The notes under the pieces: model-generated
What the model was told of the DNA's origin: nothing
The model's input: only the letters and a program-made list of their open reading frames with translations
Database searches by the model: none
Shown: positions 10,801 to 20,756 of the stretch, piece after piece
Layout: the number at the start of each line of letters is the position of its first letter
Numbering within the stretch: position 1 is the first letter of the stretch
Source of the DNA: Bemisia tabaci
Lineage: Eukaryota > Arthropoda > Insecta > Hemiptera > Aleyrodidae
Assembly (NCBI RefSeq): GCF_918797505.1
Contig: NC_092793.1
Coordinates: 2,108,001-2,172,000 of the forward strand
Direction: 5' to 3'
Length of the DNA: 64,000 bases
Position numbers and translations under genes: made by a program

Positions 10801-11080
10801 GGTCAGGGATTAAAACTCCTGCGCGTCAACCGGGCCATCAAATTCCGTCAGGCTCCTTTCTTGGCACCCTTCATCGAGCTGAACGCCCGGTTGAGACGGG
10901 ACGCTACGAATCCGTTTCACCAAACGCTCCTGAAACTATGCAGCAACGCTTGCTACGGAAAATTTATCGAGAACCCGTTGAAGCGAAAGAATACTAAATT
11001 GGGTACAAACAACAGACAGATACTGAAAGCCATCGCACGGGTCGATTTCATAGATCGCACGATTTTCGCAGACATAACTA
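7880..11080 (+). pseudogene. Polinton protein-primed DNA polymerase B, frameshifted and truncated
   Basis: Two consecutive frames (7,880-9,680 and about 9,685-11,080) together resemble the Polinton/Maverick pPolB family. Near the N-terminus are three degenerate CxxC...H finger-like units (the last, CDTCKISYHKREKHEESASH, fits C2H2). Next come the conserved pre-exonuclease region (YNDCFFFAMLAKF; CKKCFTHKYSMEQLNQHK) and Exo I YADFEA near residue 472. Exo II NGSRYDFH lies after the break and Exo III YLRLDVCLLSDVF near 10,190. Polymerase motif A is LDVTALYAHTM near 10,485 and motif B CSNACYGKFIENP near 10,940. The reading frame slips by one base near 9,670-9,690. The family-like sequence stops near 11,075, so the YxDTDS-type motif C and the thumb are missing. 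It would replicate the element by protein priming if intact. As it stands it should be inactive. Confidence 0.9.
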
Positions 11081-11966
11081 TCCGCGTCGTAAAGTACGGA
11101 TTCTCGGATTGTTCGATTTATGGCAAGCCGATCTCGTCGAGATGCAACCGTACGCCTCGGTCAACAAAAGATACAGATATCTCCTCACCGTCATCAACGC
11201 GTGCTCGAAAAAGGCGTGGGCCAAACCGCTCAAATCGAAAACGGCCACGGATGTCACTTATGCTCTGCAACGCGTTCTCAAAGCAGCCGGAAAGTCACCG
11301 AAACATTTACAAGTCGACATGGGCTCGGAATTCTACTACTCCAAATGTCAAGCATTGATGAAGCGTCACAAGATCAATATGTACAGCTCGTACTCGACAA
11401 CCAAAGCCTCTATTGTGGAGCGATTCAACCGAACGCTCAAAACTAAGATGTGGAAAGAGTTTAGCGCGCAAGGATCGTACAAGTGGGTAGATCTATTACC
11501 GAAACTCATCCGTGAATATAACGGGAGCGTTCATCGTACCATCGGGATGAAACCAATCGATGTCACCGAAAAGGATGTACCGATGATCCTGCAAAAGCTT
11601 CGTGGGCCGCCGCTGAGTAAAATTGAAAAGAGACGTTTGGCCAGACGAAAACTGAATGTCGGTGATCACGTCCGGATCTCGAGACTCAAAGCCATGTTCG
11701 AGAAAGGATACACACCGAATTGGAGCACGGAAATTTTCAAGATTGTCAGCGTCAATCCGACCGTTCCGATCACGTACGATCTGAAAGACGCGCACGATAC
11801 GATCATCGAAGGAAAATTCTACCGCGAAGAACTCCAACCCACCAACTATAAGGATACGTTCCTGGTGGAGAAAATTCTGCGTTGCAAAAAAAACCAGGCC
11901 TTTGTCAAATGGTTGGGTCTGGACGCGAGTCACAACAGTTGGATCGATAGTAAGGATTTCGTATAA
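10998..11966 (+). CDS. Polinton integrase (retroviral-like DDE, chromodomain)
   Basis: Open from 10,998. Recognisable similarity begins near 11,070 (YPRRKV..) and no ATG precedes the core; the first usual alternative start is TTG at 11,109. Numbering from there, the catalytic triad is D8 (LWQADLVEM), D70 (LQVDMGSEF) and E104 (ASIVERFNRTLK), spacing D-x33-E. Then follow a C-terminal SH3-like region (NVGDHVRISRL.. to FYREELQ) and a chromodomain (FLVEKILRCKKNQAFVKWLG .. NSWIDSKDFV). It would insert element ends into host DNA, generating the 6-bp duplications. The catalytic core and C-terminus appear intact, but the N-terminal region is cut by the deletion that also removed the polymerase end, so activity is doubtful. 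The stop codon overlaps a TATA-like block next to the right TIR. Confidence 0.88.
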   Translation: MGYKQQTDTESHRTGRFHRSHDFRRHNYPRRKVRILGLFDLWQADLVEMQPYASVNKRYRYLLTVINACSKKAWAKPLKSKTATDVTYALQRVLKAAGKSPKHLQVDMGSEFYYSKCQALMKRHKINMYSSYSTTKASIVERFNRTLKTKMWKEFSAQGSYKWVDLLPKLIREYNGSVHRTIGMKPIDVTEKDVPMILQKLRGPPLSKIEKRRLARRKLNVGDHVRISRLKAMFEKGYTPNWSTEIFKIVSVNPTVPITYDLKDAHDTIIEGKFYREELQPTNYKDTFLVEKILRCKKNQAFVKWLGLDASHNSWIDSKDFV

Positions 11967-11976
11967 ATAGTATGCA
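11947..11976 (+). repeat. 30-bp block shared with 5,158-5,129
   Basis: Contains the integrase stop codon and GTATAAATAGTATGCA. It matches the minus-strand block at 5,129-5,158 with one mismatch, in the same reading phase. Here it lies against the right TIR with no gene downstream. Confidence 0.8.
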
Positions 11977-11977
11977 A

Positions 11978-12801
11978 CGCGAACTGTTTTAAACTGTAAC
12001 TGTAAATATCCAAAAAAAATTTTTGATTCATCAAACTGAATATTGCAATACCCAATCCCAGTCGCAAGGTTCCTGTACGCATCTCCAAGCGCTAAAAAAT
12101 GTAAATTACCGAATCAGACCCTAATCTCCAGTCTCCGATAGCAGCCCCATACTGTAAAATACGGTCTTTCGAAGCCGAAAATTTTACAAGTCCGAAATCT
12201 CGGAAACGAAAAGTCGTATCGAAATTCGATCCGTACAGTTTTCCGATCTTCGAAAGTAGAAAAGAATCGCATCGATCCGCAACGGATCGGAGGAGGGTGA
12301 TTTTCCGAAAATTTTTCAATTTCCCGGATCAGACCCTAATCTACAGTATCCGATACCAGGCCCATACTGTTAGATACGGTCTTCCGAAACCGAAAATTTG
12401 TACAAGTCCGAAAATCCGAATTTTTTGCACAATCTGGCAACATTGTATCGAAAAATTAACTAATTTCTCACCCCATCTGGCAACACTGTAAAATGCGATG
12501 TTGCTAAATTTCACCAATAATTCAATCATTTCTTTAAGTGCACCGTCCGGCAACGCTGCTGCGCCATCTTGAAAAATACACCATTGCATAAACCGCAGAT
12601 TGAAGGGGCTACATTACACGATTGCATAACCCGATTATTGAAGGGGCAACATGCAATACTTTTACTTTACAGCGTTGCCATATTGAATAATAATCCCTAT
12701 ACAACACTGTAATTTAATTCATATTTTTCTGCACCATCATGCAACGCTGTACGATTTTTATTGGATTTTTTACCTGGTCAAATCATCATTTTCTCCCTAC
12801 T
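11978..12801 (-). repeat. Polinton right terminal inverted repeat
   Basis: Reverse complement of 3,743-4,583, slightly shorter through small indels near the inner end. It terminates in ACT. Confidence 0.92.
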
Positions 12802-12807
12802 TCTGTT
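12802..12807. repeat. Polinton target-site duplication, right (TCTGTT)
   Basis: Identical to 3,737-3,742. Confidence 0.92.
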
Positions 12808-12950
12808 GGATTGAAACGTCATATATAATTGAATAAACAAAACACTCTGAAACTCACCAAATTTCGTTGCCAAGCTGAATTTTTGAAGTATCAGTCAGAT
12901 ACTTCGAAAATAAAATTACGGACCGGAATCGGGATCCGATCCTGGGGCTA

Positions 12951-13327
12951 CCCTAGTGTAAATATCACCTTGCGGTGAGCTAACCATCACCTTGCGGCAA
13001 GGTATCGGCCTTGCCGCCCTCTCCGAGCCCTATCCGAGCCCTCACCGAGCTAGTTCATGGAACTCGACGACCGGGAATAAAACCGTATGACAACACTGTA
13101 GACCCAAATCCAGACGCAGGGCGCGAAAAAGGCGACACAGCATCGGGAAATACCCCGTGTTGGGTATGCTTTTCGTCTCCAAGGTTGCCATGCATAATTA
13201 TTCCCAGTCGTTAAGTTCCACGAACTGACCCGGCGAGGCCTCGGATAGGGCTCGGAGAGGGTGGCAAGGCCGATACCTTGCCGCAAGGTGATGGTGAGCT
13301 CACCGCAAGGTAATTTTTTCTCTAGGG
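12951..13327. mobile_element. MITE with CCCTAG termini, TA duplication (377 bp)
   Basis: Begins CCCTAGTGTAAATATCACC and ends with the complement-like GGTAATTTTTTCTCTAGGG, flanked by TA at 12,949-12,950 and 13,328-13,329. The inverted SINE-like copy at 3.5-3.6 kb reads straight through the insertion point, so it shows the empty site. Subterminal repeats carry CACCTTGCGGTGAG and CCTTGCCGC. No coding capacity. TA duplication suggests mobilisation by a Tc1/mariner-type transposase. Confidence 0.8.
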
Positions 13328-13590
13328 TACCCACCTGCGAGGCGAGCGCGCACCCGTTTGGCCATGCGGTTCTGATAAGGACGGAACGCCTTTGTCACCT
13401 ATCTTTATCTTGTGCCGCTAGCGCACGCGTTTTTTCCGCATCTTTCGCTCCATTTTTGAAGGCTTTCCCGACCCCATTCGAAAAAACGAAAAAATACGGC
13501 ATCCTTAAAATCATCTCCAGTATCTTCATGCGAAATTTTAACTAGAAATGCCGGTTACACTTGGGAAGCTCCCTTTGTGAGTTGGCAGAG
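13328..13590 (-). repeat. SINE-like repeat, right inverted copy
   Basis: Reverse complement of about 3,330-3,560, continuing from 12,923-12,950 across the MITE. It contains the tRNA-like anticodon-arm and A-box region. Confidence 0.55.
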
Positions 13591-15169
13591 GCTCTCACTC
13601 CCGGGGAGAAGGTTTTGAGTTTGATCCTACCCGGCGGTAATATTTTGATTTATCAACCCAGCGCAAATTTTCTTTTTTAAGTCGACACTTGCCACACTAT
13701 AAATACCCTCTGCATTCATGCTCATTGCAGCATTTGATAAGTGGTTTTACTTTACATTAAGTCTTTAGAAATAAAACATCAGGTGCATCAAGCAAAAGGA
13801 ATTAATTGCCAAAATTTCTGAGTAACAACAATACCTAACTCCACTTTTGTGAAAATAAAATGCATTTGTAAAATGATGATATTTCTCAAATTAAGTATCC
13901 TGTGTAAGATCCCTTATAGTGATAAATTAAATGTTTGTAATTTATTTGTTATCCTAACAAGAATTAGAAAAAAATTAGATCAAGTATTTATACATGAATT
14001 AGTTATGACCATTCCATCGTGCATTGAATTTTGTCGAAATTTATAAATTTCAAGCATTTTTCCCTCCTCAGTATGTTTATTATTGCATTTTCATCCATTA
14101 ACATCTTTAGTAATAAGTTGCTGATTACTTTCATTCTCTCTCAAATCTTCATTTTGAAACGCTCACACTTTAGGCACATCAGAAAAGGTGGAAAATGAGA
14201 TGAGTACACTGTATAAGGAAGAAAAGTAACCAACAATAGCATAAATGATGTGAAATATTATATTTTAACTCCGCTGACAAATCAGAACGACCACAAACCA
14301 AAACACAATCTCATGGGAAGTAAATTATAGGTGATTACTTGACTAAATTTGGCTTAATAGCTATTATATTTACAAAAAATTGGCGCAGTATGCTCTTTAC
14401 AGTGTTTAGTTAGATATATAATAACGATTAAGTGTGAAAAACTAATTGGAAAGTGAAAGATGGAGCATCAAGACTTTTTCGGCGCGAGATTGGCTGTTTT
14501 TCCCACTGTGCGGTGGCATCACGTTGGCAGTGTGGTTTTGTTGGTCAATTGGAGGTTATGTTGGTTACTTTGTTCGAGATTTATACCCATTGTTCTTAAA
14601 GTGAATCTTCAGCGGTGCGTAGTAAGAATTTTCTCTGCACAGGGAGCGCCACCGCTGTGTTTTGATTTTTTGGTCCAAGCTATCAAGAGTCCGTACAGCC
14701 CCACATGAGTCCTTGAGCTTTTATGAAAGTTAAAGGAATTTCTGTTAAAATTGAAGAGTCATAAGTTCTAGCCATAACATTCTTCTTCCTATTGACACTA
14801 AAAAAGACTTGAAAAGTAATTTCTGAAGCTCTGAAACTTGATCCCAGAAGAAAGTAGGGCTAAGCAGGATGACCTTGATGCAATCAATCGTGATTGATCG
14901 CTCCCAGCAGTTGCAGATATCTCTTTCACTGTGAGCTATCTCTCTCGCACTTGCAGATATCCCGTTAGAGCAACTGGGATCAAGTTATGGCATTTATTAT
15001 TAAACTTTTAAAGCTCGCGTTTGTTTCTAAGCATCCCAGACGTATGCTGCTAGAACTTATGTGTCTTAGAATTTATTATATCTATCGTGATATTTAAATA
15101 GTCACTGATTTCGGAGCCGGATTTTAGCAGCACAACGTGGTGAATTTTTTCAGAATTACAGCTGAAGAT

Positions 15170-15518
15170 TCACCTTAATTCTTTAAGTTTTTCAATCAGA
15201 AAGCGATACAGATTTATATGATACATTCACACAGAACTTACTTAACCTCAAACGAGAAATCGTGATGTCAATAACGGCGGCGTGGCGGTAGTAAGCAGGT
15301 TGGCTTCGTCGCCGCCATCTTCCCGTCTATGACGCGTAGATTCGAAGATTCATGGAGGTCGGTTCAAACATGTTTACCAGGACCCTTAAAAAGGAAGTGT
15401 TATATCTCCGCAGGGTCAATTTTTCGTTAAATTTTAACGTGTGCATCGTTCGTCACGCACCGAAAACTGTAAGATTTGACTATATGCAGGCAGATCCCTC
15501 CCGAGCTTAACTGACTCA
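15170..15518 (-). repeat. end fragment of dispersed repeat, copy 1 (inner half)
   Basis: Ends CTTAACTGACTCA. In reverse complement it matches 31,928-32,535 of copy 2 except for the MITE found there. It preserves the empty target of that MITE near 15,220. Confidence 0.65.
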
Positions 15519-15521
15519 ATG

Positions 15522-15672
15522 TATGAATTGGACTGCATTTTGCAATTTGGAACTATAAATTCTCGCTCATCTGAAAAAACACTCATGTGCATGGGGAAAC
15601 TAATGGCACATACATTGTTTTTAAACCGGGCCAGAATTTATAGTTCCAAATTGCAAAATGCAGTCCAATTCA
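15522..15672. repeat. short foldback, about 40-bp arms
   Basis: ATGAATTGGACTGCATTTTG near 15,522 is mirrored at 15,653-15,672. The arms continue through GGAACTATAAATTCT and its complement, with a loop of about 70 bases. It lies just outside the end of the dispersed repeat. Confidence 0.75.
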
Positions 15673-15905
15673 TATGCAGGCAGTCACTATTTTTATATCA
15701 ACTTGTATAGGTACATCCAAGTGTCATTGAAGCTTAGGAATGTCTAGATTCATTCGTGAAAAATAGCCTCTGGGTTGCAGAAATTTAGTGATAGTGAGGT
15801 ACAATTGTTACTAGAACACGTATGAGGCATAGTTTTTTTCTTGCATCATGGGCATATCATCTCAATATATTACATCTGATCGTGAGCACGAAATTGACGC
15901 GGAAA

Positions 15906-16502
15906 ATGGGTCAGTTGTGCTGGTCACAGAATCGTGTTTTGATGCTTGATTCTTGTAGATTAGCTGAAGATAATAAGATCTGCTTGAGCCGCAACTTTCT
16001 ACGTTCAATATTAACTGAGATATCGCCCTTTGAAAAGTCAGGCTCTTGACGTCATCTACTGCGGCAGTGACATCTTTGGTTTCTTCCTCTTTTGTTCAAT
16101 CAGTGATGCAGAGGGTGCAATGGGAAACTTGCATGATGTTAAACGTTAAGAAACTCAAGAAATAGACGGATTTGCACTCTCAAGATCTTCTTATCATAAG
16201 GTAAAGCACTCGCCACGAAGAGATTAGGCAGTCAGTCAGTTCACCTCAGTTTGTTTACGTTCAACGTCGTTGAAGTTTCACGTTGCACCCTCTAGGTATA
16301 TCACTGATAGAACAAAAGAGGAAGAAACCAAGGGTGTCACAGCTGCGGTGGCTGACGTCAAGAGCCTGACTTTTCAAAGGGCAATATCTCGGTTTATATT
16401 GAACGTAGAAAGTTGTGGTTCAAGCAGATCTTATTATTTTATGCTCCTCTGCAAGAATCCAGCATCAAAACACGATTCTGTGACTACTATAACTGACCCA
16501 TG
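15906..16502. mobile_element. foldback element, ATGGGTCAGTT termini
   Basis: Arms 15,906-16,129 and 16,273-16,502 are imperfect inverted copies (for example CTTCCTCTTTTGTTC and its complement) around a loop of about 140 bases. No clear target duplication. A partial relative of one end appears near 17,060-17,110. The open frame 16,270-16,785 begins in an arm and is not supported as a gene. Confidence 0.65.
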
Positions 16503-16848
16503 GCCCTCCCGCGCACCGCTCGGCGGTGGCTCACCGATCGCTCCCCGCAGCAGTAGCCCCCTCCTCCCGGCGCCCAGACGCCCGACCCCTGCCGCACAGT
16601 ACCAAACTTCCATAGGCAGTTTGGACAAAAATCTAAGGTACCACATAAATAAACGTACAGAATCAAAAAGGCATGATATAAAGGGTGTACCAAGTAAGAG
16701 GCGACAAACTTTCAGGGGTTGTTCTATGGCTCGAAACAAACAGAAAAGTCCTTTACCAAAATCCTCCAAGACGCGTGGTTCTTGAGTTATAGGAAGTTCC
16801 ATTTTTGAAAAAAAGTATCGTACGTGCTTGGTTATGACGTCACAGTGG

Positions 16849-16954
16849 CTAATAGAGTTACTGACCGCTTACAAAAATACCGTATTACCCAACGTCGCAA
16901 ATATAGGAGGTCAGGACCAAAGCGGTATTTTTTTTAGTGGTCAATAACTCTATT
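16849..16954. repeat. small hairpin, about 34-bp arms
   Basis: CTAATAGAGTTACTGACCGC is mirrored by the sequence ending GGTCAATAACTCTATTAG, both arms containing AAAATACCG or its complement. Confidence 0.65.
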
Positions 16955-17192
16955 AGGAGGGGTTTAATGAAAAAAACCTAAAATCAATTTTTAAAGCTCT
17001 TGATGAGTTTTCAAATAATTAATGAAGCCACTTGCCTTAAGATTTTTAGTATTTTGAGGAATGGATTAGTTACACTGGTCACGGAATTATGTTTTGATGG
17101 TTATCAAACATGAATAATAAGTAAAAAATAAATTTTTAAAACCTTAATTTATCGTCATCATTAACTTTTAATCTATTTTGATTTTCTTTTAG

Positions 17193-17431
17193 CCACTCGA
17201 GGACGAGGAACAACAGGTGAAGCGCTTCAAGAAAGGCGAACTAGTTTAAGATTAAATCGGAATGCCGCAGCCGAGCGTAGCTACCCAGCTTTGCAGCTGC
17301 TAAGTGAGTCTGAGCAACCAGTACGTAACTCTTTCGCTACTAAAGCAAATATTTCTGATTTTTACCAACCAGATGCCCAACCAAGTGCAACGCAGCCGAC
17401 GCCAGACAAGCAAACCAAGTCAGTAGTTTGA
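17193..17431 (+). CDS. candidate 3' exon of an unidentified host gene
   Basis: The acceptor GATTTTCTTTTAG is strong. With two bases completing a codon from the upstream exon, 78 codons are open to a TGA at 17,431. The peptide is hydrophilic (begins TRGRGTTGEALQERRTSLRL; later FYQPDAQPSATQPTPDKQ), typical of a disordered C-terminus. I do not recognise the protein. An internal donor CCA|GTACGT at 17,320-17,321 ends in phase 0 and could join the short exon at 26,764, giving an alternative tail. Support comes from splice signals, phase agreement with 1,215-1,368 and protein-like composition only. Confidence 0.45.
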
Positions 17432-18126
17432 TGCAAAATGTCCGTGTTTCCTCTTGCTTTTGTGTTTAGATCTGCTTGTCGTAGCATCTGTCTTACAAGT
17501 GCTTGTTGTTGATAGTTTTATCCAACTTAACATCCTTTAATTTGGTTGTAGACTTTGCTCTTTGACTGGCTGTGATAAGTATGATTCAAAACCTGAGCAT
17601 CTGCATTGATGTCATAGGTCACCAGACTTTGACTTTACAATATTTTCAAACAAACGAGTGTCAATCTCATTCAGTTTGTTAATTATGAATGTTTTTTTCT
17701 CATTGATCTCGTCATCTTTCTTCTCTTGGGAGCCAGTGCGAGGTAAGGGGTCTGCTGCAATCTAAAATACAGATAAATTAACAGCCTTTTCCAATATTTA
17801 AATGTCCTATAATCGCGCCAAGCCCATCATAGGAGTCTGAAACCCAATCTTTGTGTATCGGCAAATGCCTATTTGGCTAGGAAACCTTTGGCTGGGATTT
17901 CAAGATTCTTCTATGAACTTCTTTGACTTAATTTAACCCTCTCAAAGTTTTAGTTTTTCCTTCCAAATGATAGAAGCTTTCTCATGACCTGCACATATCT
18001 CACATCCGTGAAATGCTTGTATGGCAGGAAAGAAGCAATCCACAGTCTCCCAACGAAGTTGAAACAAACACCTTTTGGCATCAGCTCCATAACTTAAAAG
18101 AATTTGATTTCCTAAAAATCCCAGGG

Positions 18127-18726
18127 GAAGAACCCCTGCACCATCCTTATGGGAAATCTCCCCCCCCCCCCCCCCCGGTCAATTCTGATGAAACTTTGAT
18201 ATGTTGCTCAGCCAGTCATCTTGGTGGTGATAAGACCACCCGGTTTAGTGACGATGAGCAAAGCCTCGTGAGCGTCGGATTCCGAGCCTCGGGTATTGGT
18301 GGCGGGGAACAGAGGAACTGGAGTGGACCAGAAGGGAAAGGTGCGAGTAGCGCCGCACAATGGTTCGGCCGCCGGAACCTCCGTACACGTATATATGAAA
18401 CGGCGAATATCTCGAAAACGGCACATAGTATCCTGTACGATAACAACAGAAATGGTCGCACCAAAAAAAGTCTCGCTCCTTCCTCTTGGCTGAGCTGACG
18501 TCATCGACGCCTCTGACCGGTTGGCGGAAGTGACGTCAGCTCAGCCAAGAGGAAGGAGCGGGACTTTTAAATTTAGTGCGACCATTTCTATTGTTATACT
18601 ACAATCCCTTTCGGCCCGTGAGAGATGATCAGAATGACCAGCTGAGCAACAAATTAAAAGTTTCATCAGATTTGACCAGGGGGGGGGGGGGGGATTTCCC
18701 CATAAGGATGGTGCAGGGTTCTTTAC
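18127..18726. mobile_element. foldback element with poly(C)/poly(G) arms
   Basis: Outer arms share CTGCACCATCCTTATGGG and its complement, then a run of 14-17 C (or G). The inner stem is almost perfect at 18,466-18,498 and 18,531-18,563 (CTCCTTCCTCTTGGCTGAGC). No clear target duplication and no transposase. The two arms differ in length, the left carrying extra sequence at about 18,230-18,420. Confidence 0.65.
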
Positions 18727-19334
18727 TCTAAAGGAGATGACTCCAAAAAATTTCAACTCCTCCAATATTCTGTTTTTACCATGACATATGCCGCTTCTTA
18801 CTTTTAGGTGTCCTATTTCATTATTGTTGTGATCACTGTGAAGGTATCTTGTAGTGAAGCAGCTATGAAAGGTGTGACTCAAATAGGGAAGTATCATCCA
18901 TGGTATTTATGGAACCGCGTGTGAGGAACAATAAAATAAAAAATCTGAACTTTTTGGTTTGCTAGATCTTGGAATGCGTTGTGGCTGAGTGGCACCACCT
19001 ATTAAAATACATTAACTGTTTTGATTGCCATTTAAACTTGTCTTGGTTATTTTATTTTACTTCAACTTTTGTCTTCATTTTATTTTACTAAAACAATGGA
19101 ATTGTGACTTGTTGCTCCCCCCCCCCCCCCTCTTCTTTTATCCTACTAAAATCAGTGCAAAAAGATGGTTTTGTCATGTTAGAAACTGGGGCGATCTGAT
19201 GAAGAATGATACGCGTCTTTGTAATGCTTACTAAGCCTGAAAAGGATTTAAAGTGATAGATAGATGATATCATCATCTCTCTCTTCCTTCTTCAATTCAA
19301 TGATACTGAGGACCAAAGGAAAAAGGCTTTGATA
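18727..19334. other. no gene or clear repeat recognised
   Basis: AT-rich sequence with an AATAAA-type run near 18,929 and a run of C near 19,118. Nothing else supported. Confidence 0.4.
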
Positions 19335-20756
19335 GTTGGCAGGGTACGATTGAATAATAGCCAAAACCCTGCATTTTTTTTATCAAAAATTGCCGCTTTC
19401 AGGCATTATTTTTATGGTCAGAAGAAGCTCTTTTAGAAGGGGAAGACTCAAGGATCCGTGCAGGAACCAAGATGGGGGCCGTTAAAAATTGCCGCCAAGC
19501 GTTTTTTCAGCGTGCTATATCTCAGAAACTACTAGTCCGATTTTCGTTTTCTTGGTCTTGCTGTGAAGCTAAAATGCTGCTACAGAAGTCTACCGCATAA
19601 ATTTTTTCGCCCAAGGCACACATGAATGGTCTTAAGGAAAAGTTCAAAATTTTGAATTTTCACTCCAATTTCAAGAGCGTGTAACTATTAAACATGCAAG
19701 AAAATGGCTTTTTTGCCTTCAGTAGTGGCAATGGGAAATTATTTCACATTTAATTTGATACCAAAACAATTTTTTGCGTCAAAAAATGCAGTTGCTGGAG
19801 CAATTTAAGTGAAGCGTCACGGTGCGCGGTAAAAACGGCGCAGTACGGGCAATTAATGTGCTATGCTAGTCATACGTGCGCTATATCTCGGCACATTCTC
19901 GTCCAATTTTCATTATTTTGGGCTTGTTTAGAAGCTATGTTCAAAGTTAAGGAGTCTAACAGATACACTCGCGGTTTACTTCCAACTTTTCCTGGTATTT
20001 TTCAAAAGAACCGAAAATTTTCGGTTCCTTTGTAAATCTTGAAAGAATATCAACATGAGTTTAAAATCCGTAATTAATTAACACTCCGGTCTGTCACTGA
20101 AAGTTAGGCAGTACTGTATTATGTCCTTGGATATCATGTGCCGTAAGTCAATGTTTGTGCACGTATCATAAAGGTCCTGAGGAGAAAATTTGTTCGAGAT
20201 ACAAAACTCTTCAGCAAAAATCTTTATAATATGATATGCGCTCCGCATAGTTCATAGCTCCTCTGACGTAAGGGCGTATCTCAATTTCTATGTGAGCTCT
20301 GTTCACCATATAACTCCATGTTTTTCACGGCTCACGCAGAAACAGATACGCCCTTACGTCAGAGGAGCGACAAGTTGTGAATTTCGATTGAATAAACCCT
20401 ATCTCGACCCCCGTAGTGATTAGTTGGTACCCCCCCCCCCCCCCCCCCCATCAGTAGTGAATCTTTTTAATTCGACAAACAAGAATTGTTGAAATCTATT
20501 TCAGAAGTAAGATATTTGAAAATAATGAAAGTCGGGAAAAGGAGGATATAAGAAACAGAAATTGGGCTTGTAGTTTCGGAGGTATAGCACGCTGAAAAAA
20601 CGCTTGGTGGCCAATTTTAACGGCCACCACCTTGGTTTCTGCATGGATCCTTGAGTCTTCCCCTTCTAAAAGAGCTTCTTATGACCATAAAAATAATGCC
20701 TGAAAGCGGTCATTTCCAATCAAAAAGTGCAGGAGTTTCTTGTGTACCCCGCTGTC
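19335..20756. mobile_element. palindromic element, 1.42 kb, possibly TA-flanked
   Basis: Long imperfect inverted repeat with ends GTTGGCAGGGTAC and GTACCCCGCTGTC, flanked by TA at 19,333 and 20,757. The best-conserved arms are about 19,390-19,540 and 20,575-20,715 (AGCGTTTTTTCAGCGTGCTA type). An inner hairpin (20,258-20,375) has arms containing CTCCTCTGACGTAAGGGCGT, and a 19-base C run is at about 20,430. Confidence 0.65.

Larger units (their letters stand above)
3743..12801 (+). mobile_element. Polinton/Maverick element, internally deleted (9.06 kb)
   Basis: The element starts AGTAGGGAG and ends CTCCCTACT, has long terminal inverted repeats (3,743-4,583 and 11,978-12,801) and a perfect 6-bp target duplication TCTGTT. 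It encodes a protein-primed type DNA polymerase B and a retroviral-like integrase, the two defining Polinton genes. Full elements are usually 15-20 kb and also carry capsid, protease and packaging ATPase genes, none of which is seen here. A 1.43-kb palindromic transposon (5,722-7,153) is inserted inside. Without it the element is about 7.6 kb. The polymerase is broken, so this copy cannot be autonomous. The two TIRs are nearly identical over stretches that translate identically, arguing for recent integration, probably helped by proteins from another copy. Confidence 0.93.
1369..17192 (+). other. putative large intron packed with mobile elements
   Basis: If the exons at 1,215 and 17,193 belong together, this 15.8-kb interval is one intron (GTAATG ... 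TTTCTTTTAG). It holds the dispersed repeat at 2,366-15,518, the SINE-like inverted pair, the Polinton, a TA-flanked MITE and two foldbacks. Between 13,600 and 15,100 I see no gene, only a short stretch (14,468-14,520) that repeats sequence at 2,612-2,660 in inverted orientation. Confidence 0.35.

Noticed and set aside
11109..11966. LTR retrotransposon integrase
   Set aside because: No LTRs, reverse transcriptase or gag. AGT/ACT TIRs, the 6-bp duplication and the adjacent polymerase B identify a Polinton.
16270..16785. 171-codon plus-strand open frame
   Set aside because: It begins in one arm of a foldback and continues into unrelated GC-rich DNA, with no domain, start context or homology.
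18013..18498. 161-codon open frame
   Set aside because: It crosses a poly(C) run and a foldback arm. The composition follows the repeat, not a protein.
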